DNA from: Auxenochlorella pyrenoidosa
Lineage: Eukaryota > Chlorophyta > Trebouxiophyceae > Chlorellales > Chlorellaceae
NCBI GenBank assembly: GCA_001430745.1
Contig: KQ481942.1
Location: 214,653-260,909 of the forward strand
Direction: 5' to 3'
Length of the DNA: 46,257 bases
Below the pieces are notes generated by a model. That model saw nothing but the letters and a program-made list of their open reading frames with translations. It did no database searches and was not told the DNA's origin. Of the stretch, positions 30,930-41,000 are shown in pieces (position 1 is the stretch's first letter; the number at the start of each line of letters is the position of its first letter). Position numbers and translations under genes: made by a program.

Positions 30930-31698
30930 CACAGGTGTGATCTGAGTTGGGCGTGGGGGCAGTACAGGCGCCTCGGGCCCGCCTGCAGGTTGGGACCACC
31001 TTGATGTTTTTAGGTAGCCGGGACCACGGCTGGCTGCTTCATAGAGCTGGTAGCACTCATGTACAACACGGTTGCAGGGCTCCGGCCTGAAACTGGCTCT
31101 GCTGCAAGCACAGGCGCAGAGAGCGCTCGAGCGGCGCTCGGAATAGTGTGCCCTTACCCCCGCCCTGCCATCCCCTCAGTGGTCCCTACTGCTCTTCCTC
31201 CTGACGCATGAAGCTCGCGATCACACGCAGATCACCATGGGCTCTGAGCGGAGGAGTGGACAACGCAGCGCAGAACCGCACACTGTAGTGAAGATGCACT
31301 GTAGCGCTAGCGTGCGCGGCAGCTGCAGAGATCTCGTCCAGTTGGGGGTCTGTGTCGCATGCGTTGCAGTTAGACAGACGTTTACACGTGTAAGCCCAAG
31401 CAAGCCATTGCATGAGGCATGCGGCACACACTGTACGCGAGCCACGGCACATGCCGTGGTGTGCACACCATCAGGATTGCAGCGCTGGCAGTCTGCAGGT
31501 GCCACACTGAGACAAGAGTGGTGCAGCAGCGACTCGGCCAGCGCAGGGCCCTCAGGGGAGGGCCCTCATTGGACAACAGGCTGGCTGTTCTGCTGTCTGC
31601 GCCCTTGGGACTCGTACTGCCAGGAGAACAGACGAGTCTACGCCTGTAGTAGCAGGTTGAAGGAGCAGGACCCGATTCGAGGCAGCTTCTTGGGCACC
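30930..31698. other. Intergenic region between kinase A and kinase B
   Basis: The part next to kinase A (promoter side) matches the upstream region of kinase B in short blocks, e.g. GGGGCAGTACAGG and GTAGTGCTAGCGTGC-like sequence near 31300 and 37545, and GCATGAGGCATGCGG at 31409 and 37657. The tandem duplication therefore carried the promoter along. The left-over part is the kinase B 3' UTR. No separate gene. Confidence 0.6.
31347..31406 (-). repeat. Hairpin repeat element, copy E4
   Basis: On the minus strand: GGCTTGCTTGGGCTTACACG, then AACGTCTGTCTAACTGCAAC and GCATGCGACACAGACC. It includes a 12-bp palindrome TTACACGTGTAA. It lies in the kinase A upstream region, between blocks shared with the kinase B upstream region, which lacks it. 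Confidence 0.75.
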
Positions 31699-34600
31699 TC
31701 AGGCCTGCTCCAGCAGAGCGCGCAGCCGGGGCACGATGTCGGCAAACGTGGGGCGCCCCTCCTGCGCCTGCGCCCAGCACTCGCTGCGGAAGGGAAGGCA
31801 AAGGCGGGGGTGGAGGGAGCCTGTGCATGAGCCTTTCAAGAATCAGCAGAGGAGACGAAGATGCCAGCCGCCGTTGCGCAAGTATGCTTGGCTGTCACGT
31901 GACACGTGCACGCGCGCGGGTCCGTGCATCCTCCTGCCCCTGCTTGCCGCATGAGTTGGCAGTAGGTGTCCAGGCCGGGCGCCACTGCCATGCCTTGCCC
32001 AGGCAGGGCGTCGGGCGGAGGCACCTCTGGCCTGCGCCCCTCCCTGAGGTGACGCGCAATCTGCATGGGAGCAGCGGGCAGGCAGCCGACTCTGATCAAA
32101 AAACGGTGCAAAATGGACAGCGTGCCAAACTGCCAGCCGGCTTTACATCTGCTCTCAAGTGAGGCTGCGAGCTCTGCTGGTACCAAGCATGAGTGGTGCG
32201 TCAACACGTGCCGGCGGCGGCATCAGAGGTGGTGGTCAGGGATCAGCTGTCTGGCAGGGGCAGCCCACCTCCCACACGGGCGTGTCCCGCCAGGGCAGAC
32301 GCCAGGTCAGCAGCTCCAGCAGGACCATGCCAAAGGAGAAGACGTCGGAGGCGGCGCTGGCCTTGTCGCCCTGCACAACCTCTGGCGCCTGCGCGGGGGA
32401 TGCAAGGGGTGTGCGGCCGGTGGGCCGTTGGTGGGATGCATTGTGCCGCTCGCGTACAGGCGGCATGCAGGCTTCAGAAAGCCTGCTACGTGCCATCAGA
32501 AATGTGTGCAGTCCCCACTGCCCGCCAGCCCCGCCACTGACCAGCCACTGCGGGTTGGCGGGGCCGCCTGCGCTCGTCGAGGAGCTGCCCGCTGGCCCCA
32601 GGATCTTGGCCAAGTTGAAGTCGCTGACCTGCAGCAAAAGAAGACGGGAATTGGCTATTCAGCCAGCATGACTGGTGCGCCACCCCTTACTGGCCCACCA
32701 GCCAGGCGCGCTCCCTCCTCATATCAGCCGCCCCTTGCCGGCCCCCACCTGCACGCGCCAAGACTCGGTAACCAGCAGGTTGGGGCTCTTGACGTCGCGG
32801 TGGATCAGACCCCGGCGGTGCAGGTAGAGCAGGCCCATGGCGGCGTCGTGCGCCTGCCAGAAGGGGGACGGGTGAGGAATGGGCTGCCTGGGTGGGCGTC
32901 GGCCAGCAGCAATCGACCCTCTTGGGCCTCCCAGCAACCCATCGGCCGAAGCTTTCAGCCTGAAGCGCCCGCTGCAAGCCGGCGCTGCCCTCCCTACAGC
33001 CCCGGCCTGAGGTTCCCACCATGCTCAGGCGACGGCGCCAGGTCAGCTCGGCAGCCGCTGCGGGCGAGTGTAGCCCCTCTTGCAGGTTCTCGTAGACAGA
33101 CCCCTTGGGGCAGTACTCTGCAGGGCGCGCGGCTCATGGGGCTTGATCAAGGCGTGGCACCTCGGCGCGGCACTCGGCACCACAGAACAGCTGCATAGCA
33201 CAACAAGACACCCATGGCCAGCCCAGCTACCACCCGACCCTGCTGGCCGGATTGCGCAACAGGCACACTCATTCAGCCCGGGACGCTGAGGCAGGCTGAG
33301 GCCTACCGGTGAGGATGGCGGGCGGCACGGCGCACAGCCCCAGGAAGGAGACGATGTGGGGGTGCCGCAGCCCGGCCATCACAGACGCCTCCTGCAGGAC
33401 AGTTGCAGTCGTCGTGTGCGGTTGAATCTCAGCAGCAACTGATGGAAACAAACCAATCTAAGCAGTGCTCGGGAGCAGCGTTCATCAATGCCACCTGCCT
33501 ACCGCCAGCCCCTGTCAGGGGCATAGCGAATGCCACCGCAAACCCGCCTGCTGCAGTGCCCGCATGAGGCTGTCTGGCAGCTGCAGACCCTGCCTGGCCA
33601 CCCCATCTGCAGCAAAGGGGGCCCAGGAGGCCACAGAGAGTTGCGCATGGCGTGGCAACGTAATTCCGGCAAGGCAGTGGGCCACACACAGCATGCACAG
33701 CACCTTGTCAGTTACGCCACCTTTTCTCCGCGCCACCCGGTGCACTCACCCTTCGTTACCAGCACTTTCACGGCCACGTGTAGCTCGTTCCAGCGCCCAA
33801 GGTACACTTTACCAAAGGCGCCGCGGCCGACCAGCCGTTCCAACTGAATGTCTGCCCAGGCCACCTCCCAGCCCTGGACTGCGCTGCCCAGCTGGGCGGC
33901 AGCGGCGGTGCTGTCCCCGCTGCCAGCCGCCTGCTGCAGCGCCTGCTGGCCGCCGGGCTGGCGCAAAGAAAGGTGGCTGGCAATGATGCTAAGCAGGGCA
34001 TCCCCTTCCAGAGAGCTGGTGCTGCAGGCAGGACAAGGCCCAGGGTTCAAGGTGAAAGATGGGCAGACACAGGGAACAGCGCTGCAAGGATCCTTGCAGC
34101 TGCCTGCTGTGCTCGAGCACAGCAGGCAGCGTGCAACGGGATAGGAAGACAGGCAAGAGGCTGGCACCTTTGGCTTGCCAAACAGTCCACGCACCTGTTG
34201 CTCGTCGGCTGGCTGAAAGCGCTGTGCTGGGCGAGCGGGGTTGCGGCGCCGGCGCTCCTGCCAGGGAGGGAGGCGATGGCAACAGCGCCCGCCGTGGGGG
34301 TGGGCGGCCCACGCGAGCCAGAGGCCGCGCTTAACAGGGAAGGAGGCGCCAGCGGCTGCTGTCCAGTGGCGGGCAAGGCGCCTGGCTCGGGCTGGAAAAC
34401 TTTGCCTTGGATGAAAGTGTCGATGGCAGGCTCTGTGAGGCCGACGCCGGCCAGGCCAGGCAGGCTCTGCTTGCTGCTTGCAGAGCGCAGGAAGGAATCA
34501 GTGGCCGCGGGCGTGCCGTCCCAAGGGACGCCAGGTGGATCTCCCTTGAAACCGCTCTCCAGGAACTCTGCTGCCGCTGCCTCGCCCACAGCAGCCTTTC

Positions 34601-36959
34601 TGCGCAGCCAGCCCTTGCCTGGGCGTAGAGCAAGGAAGGCCAGGACTGCAAGCACTGCAGCGCGAAAGGGGAGCATGCAACAGGCAATCGGTAATTTCCC
34701 GACATGCACAAGGAGATCACAAAGCCACAAGCGCTGCTGCGATCACGAGCGGTGTGACCATACAGGCTGCCACCTTGGGCTCAGCCCTCGCTAGGTGGTG
34801 GGCATGATGCCAGAGCGCAGGGCTGCTGTGGCTCACCGGCGGCGCCTGCGACAGCACCCACGATGGCGCCGATGGGCACCGAGGATGATGTGTCGTTCGG
34901 CGGGGCTGGCAGTGGCGGCAGCGTCGGTGGCGGTGGAGGAGGAAATGCCAAACGGGGCGGTGGCGAGCAGGGGTTGAAGGTTGGGCGGTCTTCATCCCGA
35001 CACGAATACAGAAAGCCCTGTGTGCAAGCCGTCTCGTTGAGGCTCGCAGGCACCGCTCCGCACAGTCCTGAACTCGAATCAACAACCCTGCGGATGGCAC
35101 GCAAGCCAGTCAGCCCGTGCTGCACTTGCAGCAACCTTCCATGCACCCATTGAGTGCGCATTCCACTCACAGAGTGCGCAGTGCTGGGAAGTGTCCATTG
35201 CGCTTCCAGTCAGGCAGGGTGCCAACAAATCTGTTTCCAGTTAGATATAAGCTGTCAAGCAGACGGAATGCGCCAGCGAAATCCCATGCCGGCAGTGTCC
35301 CTGTCAGCGCATTGCCTGATAAGTCCCTGCGATGAAGATCGGTTGGCTGCAAATTAGTAACTTTCCAAGGCGTCAGCTCTACCAGCATTTGCAAAGAAGC
35401 ATTTGTGTCTCCACTGGCGTGCGCAACTCACAAAGTGTCAAGTTTCGGAAACACACCCCACGCCTCCGGCAGCGTGCCCGACAATTTGTTGCCATCTAGT
35501 TGTCTGCAGCTCAACTTTCCAGGAGTGGCAGGTCATCAACAACAAAAGGATGGGGGTTGCGCCAGTTTGCAGCAGAAACTGTGCGGGCAACACAATAGCA
35601 AGCAGCTGGTAGACGATGATTGCCGAGCCCCAAGCATGCACAAGGACAGTTTTCAGACTGCGACTTACAACAACCAAACGCTTGATAGCGAGGCCCACTC
35701 GGGGGGAAGGGTGCCCGAGAGCCCATTATTCATCAACTCACTGCACAACGGTGCCGGAAAGCAAGTGCATATTGAGAGCATAAAAATCTTCAGCACATGC
35801 ATGCTGTGCCATCAAGCATATGTTGTGTCTGTCACAGATGCAGCATACATGCTCCCTTAAAACTTACAGAGTCTCCAGAGCGGGAAAAGCGCCAGGCGTG
35901 CCCCAGGAGGCTGGCAGCGTCCCAGTTAGGTTGTTATCATATACCGACAAATACTGCAATTTTCGGAACGACCCTTTAAACCCCCAGCTAGGTGGCAGGG
36001 TGCCTGCAGGCGTGTGCAGGGTGTTGAGAGATTCAATTGGAGTACTGGGGGAAACTGATACAAAAACTTGACGCGCTGACTTCGCCACCATGCCGCGGGA
36101 TCACATGCCTCCTAAGTAGCAAGGCCTGTAAACCTCCTGCCTGCACTGACACCGGACAATACTGCCTCCCGTCACCTTGGAAGTAGTGGTAACTGAGATC
36201 CAGTGAGGAGATGCTGCAATACGTCGATGGATGCACGAGACTGCTTGCAGGTCTGGAGTGTGCAAGATGGCACGGCTGACGGCTCTGGTGTGCTGGCCAA
36301 GCCAGCTGGCCTACAATACTGACCTGCAGCGTGCCAGCTCGGGCGCCAATGTGCCGCGGATTTCCAACCTAGTCCGAATATCACCAGTGCAGGCAACGAA
36401 GTCTCTGCAGGGCCGAAAGCACCATCTGGAGCTCAGGCTGAGAACGGACGCTCCACATGAACGAGGACAGCCATTTCACAGTAGCCAATGGGCAATGACA
36501 CTAAGCTCACAGCTCATACGTGACAGCTGCGACATCGCAACCATAGATGCAGCTCCAGTTGCACGGCGGAGTGGTTTCGTCCCATCCCTTGAAGCTATGC
36601 CGGGCAGACACCTCGCCCCAGTTGGAGATAGCGTCGCGCTGCGCCAGCAGCCAAGGCACTGCAGCAACAGGCAGAAGCAGCACAAATGGACTGCCCGTCA
36701 GTCAATCAACTCGTTTGAGCATTTAAAGTGCAGACAGTGCTTCCTCACGCAAACTGCGCTGTGTGCATGGCCTGCAAACAAAGAAGTTGCAGGGCATAAC
36801 AGCAGGCTGCTGCCGACACCGCCAGCCAAACAACGAGCAAGGAGCACTGTCGCAGATCTCACCATCCTCTTCGAACTGGGCCTTGGAGATGCCGATGGCA
36901 ACACTCGTCAGCACAAACAGAAGGACTGCTGAAGGACCCAGCTGTCGTGCCGGTGCCAT
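31699..36959 (-). CDS. LRR receptor-like TKL kinase B (844 aa)
   Basis: Nineteen exons: 36959-36863, 36658-36511, 36404-36324, 36213-36176, 36003-35868, 35740-35669, 35503-35432, 35326-35171, 35087-34837, 34654-34195, 34021-33750, 33606-33548, 33391-33307, 33117-33020, 32853-32749, 32628-32542, 32388-32269, 32060-31948, 31783-31699. Signal peptide (MAPARQLGPSAVLLFVLTS); LRR cap (GWDETTPPCNWSC); about seven plant-type LRRs, several on their own phase-2 exons (ELMNNGLSGTLPPEWASLSS, LDGNKLSGTLPEAWGVFPKL, DLSGNALTGTLPAWDF). A short Pro stalk precedes a transmembrane helix at about 338-362. The kinase at about 560-836 has GRGAFGKVYLG, VAVKVLV, HRDVKSPNLLV, SDFNLAKI (DFN), APEVVQG. From exon 11 on, every exon length equals that of kinase A. 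GC donors at 33547 and 31947. The tandem arrangement with shared intron sequence implies recent duplication or gene conversion. Confidence 0.88.
33190..33302. repeat. Intron segment shared by kinase A and kinase B
   Basis: The 3' side of kinase B intron 13 is almost identical to 27638-27744 of kinase A intron 9 over about 105 bp, including CTGGCCGGATTGCGCAACAG. Introns normally diverge fast, so this marks recent duplication or conversion. Confidence 0.85.
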
Positions 36960-38008
36960 CACAGGTGCGAGCCGAGTTGCACGTTTGGGGCAGTACAGGT
37001 GCCTCAAGGCACGCCTGCGAGTGGCGAGCACCCTGAGGCCATCAGATCGTCGGCACCACAGCGTGCTGCTGAAAACAGCTGTTAGCTGAACCATGCACAA
37101 CAGGATTGCAGCGCTCCAGCTGGAAGCTGCCACTGCTGCGCGGCGAAAAATAGCGGCGCTGAACTCGTGTGCCGCCGCCCTATATACCCGAGCCCTGCAT
37201 CCCCCAGTGGTCACACTCTTTCTCCCTGACGCTTATCTCGCGAACCACACACAGAGCACAGCCTACAGACGGAAGAAGAAGCAGAGCTACTGCCGGCAGC
37301 AGACGGAGGTACCCTGCGCCCCACCTGGCTGCTGCGGGCGCAGTAGTCCCTGCTGCCCCGAGCACCGATCCCACAAATTGTGCAGCCAGGTTCGCCTTGC
37401 GCAGGTTAACTCCAGCTTCCGGACGCGGCGAGGGAGCTCGCCCTCTAGGCGCCCTTGTGCTGCAGTCCCTTGCGTCCCTGAAATGCACTGCGCCGCGCGG
37501 AACTGAGCAGCGCAGAACGCGAAGCATCTTGCAGTGATGGATTTCTGTAGTGCTAGCGTGCACGGCAGGGAGCCACTTGAGGGCTGCGATGTATGCCCTG
37601 GCATCCCTGGCGGGCTGGCCATCTGGCATCCCATACCACCTTGAAGAGGATACTGCATGAGGCATGCGGGCTTGCACTTGCTCAAATGCAGGGAATGCAG
37701 GCGAAGGCACACTGGCGGGAGTCCACGTGCCGCCGCTAGTGTCTGCACGGCGTCGACTGAGCCAGGAGAACTCCCTTCCTCCTGTCGACGCTGTTGGTAG
37801 CCAGGTTATTTGAGTCTCCTCCAGTAGAGCACACAACTGGACACAATCATAATGTTGAACGTGGGGGTGCCCTTCCTGCGACTGCGCCGATCGGGCAGCG
37901 GCATGGCGCAGCACGCCAACCGCTGTGGCTGATCCAAGCTCGCCGGTTTCTAGTGCATTCTGATTGCGATGCAGACTGCCTTCCAGGGCTGCCGCATAGG
38001 GGTCCGCA
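36960..38008. promoter_or_regulatory. Divergent intergenic region, kinase B / PPR gene
   Basis: About 1 kb between two divergent starts. The kinase-proximal part is the second copy of the duplicated upstream region; a TATATA-containing stretch (CCTATATACCC) lies at about 37178. A long minus-strand open frame here is judged spurious (see rejected items). Confidence 0.5.
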
Positions 38009-41000
38009 ATGCTCGCAAGGCTTGCACGCCGGAGGGGCTCCTCCCTGCTTGCGAGAGCCCTGCACGCCGATAGGTTGCTTCGATCAGAGGCAGACGGCCA
38101 CAAGAAGCAGGAGGCGCCCCTGGTTTTCGCCGGGCGTAAGCAGAGTGCGCTTCCGCCGCCATCCCCCGCCGCCGCCCAGCTGCCCGACGCTGCCCTCTGT
38201 CAACTCTCCTGAATTGATCACCCGTCTGCATCCGTTGATTAGCTGTGGTCTTGCTTGATTCCAGCTCGCCTCCGCTGACAAATAAAATGCGATTCATTAG
38301 CCCGTTGCCCCACTGCTGCTGCAGGCGAATCAGATAAGCAGCTGCAGTACTATGTGCTCAAGGACCAGCCCAACCCTGCTCTGAGCATTCTACAGCAGGC
38401 GAGTGGGTGCTGCAGCCAGTGATGAAAGGTGACAAGGCTCGGGCATCGGCTAAACATTTGGGGCCGCATGCGGCGTCTGGGGCTGGTGCAGGTGCATGTG
38501 TCGAGGCTCCTCGTGGCCCCTGCTCCTTGAACCCTGCTGCTGCTGGCCTGCCTGACCACATAACAGATTGTGGGGCGCCGGCAAATATTCTCAGTGCCAC
38601 ACCGTGCCTGCCGCGCAGGCGCTTGCCGGTGCCCCCATCCCCGGCAAGAAGTCGCGCTTCTTCTCTGTGCCGCCGCCGGGGGTCTGCAACAGCCTGCTGG
38701 TCAAGGCTGCTGAGGTGTGTGCCCTCATCCCCCTCGATGCATGCTATTTATCTGCAGCATGTATTTGCAGCGCATTCCAGCATCGGTTTACCAGACGATT
38801 CGCGCTGGCTTTGTGTGCCCTGTTCAGCAGCTTTGCAGGCAGGAGCATCGTGTGGCCAAGGTCCACTGCCCGACTGCCCGACCTGCCTGCTTTGTTTGCC
38901 TCCCCGCAGGACCCCAACCAGGCAGCTCAGGCTGCAGAGGTGGCTGAGGCGCTGCTGCAGGAGGGAACCCCGTTGGAGGCGCACACCCTCAAGGTGGGGG
39001 CCCTGAGTTTCACAGGCAGGCGTGCAGCCGGGGCACAGCGGGTTGGGCAGGTGTGCCCGCCAGCGTGCAGGTCACCCAGGGGCCTCCGCAATTTTCTTTC
39101 CTCTGGATCTTGCCGGGGCACAAATGCAGGGCACTTTCCACCCCGCATCGGTCGCCATGCTTCTTCCCACCGCCACAGGGGCTCGTCCAGAGGGAGTAGA
39201 TGCACAGTCGCTGCCAGTGCCAGGCGCAGCCAAACCTTGGCTACGCTACGCTGCATCACCCATGGCCTGCAGGCCCTGATCCACAGCCTGGCCAGGGCGG
39301 ACGAGCTTCCGGCAGCGCTGCCGGTGCTTGATGCCTGGCTGCAGCAGCAGGAGGAGGCGCTGGCCGAGGATGCCAACACGCACGGCCCCCTGCAGGTCGG
39401 TCTGTGCGGAGCTGATTTGGTGCATGGCCCAATGGGGTTGGCTGTGCGATTGCATGCTGTGCCCGCAGAGCTGCATTCCTGTGCTGTGCTGTCGCCACGA
39501 TTGGCTGGTGTAGCTGAGCCTGCACCCTACCCTGGCCGCCTCCTGTGGTGGCTCGCCCGGCTGCTGCTGCTGCCGCTGCTGCGCCTGCTGGCCCGAACTG
39601 GACAGGCCTATGCGCCTGCGCACACGTGCAGCCAGGCGGCTGGGGTGCGCGTCGGCGCTGGCAGACAGCCACGCTGCACACACTTTTGCTGCATGCCTGC
39701 ACTGCAGGTCATGTCACTCCTGATGGACGCGGCCACGCGGGCGGAGAACACGCAGATGGTGCTGCAGGTGCTCGCCCGCATGGCGCGCATCGGGGTCACA
39801 CCCTCCCCCCAGGTAAGCTGCCTGCTGGGCGCCAGCTCAGTGCAAAGGCGCCTCTGCCCTTTCGTTGCGGCGATGCAGCATGTCTGCATCGGTGCGCCAC
39901 CTGGCATCCTCAACAATCAGGGGGATGGTGCAAGTGTTTGTGCAAATGGACATATGCCATGCGCTGTGCAAACCTTCGTACGAAGCTGCCTGACAATTGT
40001 TTTGGGCAGTGGTCATAGTCGCTGACTGCTGGCTCACCTGTGCTGCCCTCCTGCAGAGCCTGACCACGCTGCTGCAGTGCTTCGTGCGGCTGGGGCAGGT
40101 GCAGGTCGCGCACAGCGTGCTCGACTGGATGCGACGCAAGTGAGGCTGCCGCGGGGCCCAGAGCGGTGCATGCATGCAAACCTGCACCTTGTGCACTGCC
40201 CAGGGTTTGGTGCTGGCAACCAAAGTAAGGCAAAGATCACCCTCCTGGCATTTTCATTATACTGGTCTTTTACATACATTGGTCTCGGTCATATCTCTGC
40301 TCACCTCGTGCAGCAACCTGGAGCCCAATGTGTACAGCTACACTGCCCTGCTGGCCATGCCTCGCGACCTGTCGGAGGCCGGCGCCGCAGAGCTGCTCAA
40401 ACAGGCAGGCACCTGGCGGCGGGCTCCTGGTGCACTGCACCCTGTTCCGCATGCTGCACATGCTGCTTGCTGTCCTCGCATGCCTTGCCACGCCCCGCTG
40501 CAGCACAGGAGGCCTGCTGCAGCGGATTCCACGCCCGCGTCATCCCGTCCATGTTTTGCGCATGGCAGGCAGCCGTTGCTGGCATTGCTCGGCATTTCTT
40601 GTTTCATGTGCAGGCAGCGCTGCCCTGCCCCCACATGCACACCACCACCCACCACCCCCTTTTCTCACTGCAGGCGCAGGCTGCCTACGACAAGATGCGA
40701 ACAGACGGGGTGCAGCCCAACGCCCGGTTCTTCACGCAGCTCATCCGCATCTGTGGGCGCGCCAACGACCTGGGGGTGAGTGTGCGACGCTAGGTGACAC
40801 CCTGCAATCAGTCATGGCGCAGCCTGCAGCAGACCTTCACTCTGGCTGCCTAGTGTGTTACGCTCAACCTAAGTCATCTCCCTCCTGTTGTGTCTGTTTT
40901 GCGCGCGCGTGGCCCGTGCCCCCGCAGGCAGCGCAGGCGGCGTGGGAGGATGCCAGGGCGACGGGCGTGGACCGCGACCTCATCCTGTACTCTGCCATGA

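Noticed and set aside
37180..38103. A 307-residue minus-strand open frame
   Set aside because: It overlaps the PPR first exon and the duplicated kinase upstream region, has no recognisable motif, and GC-rich DNA gives long chance frames. The plus-strand presequence exon fits much better.
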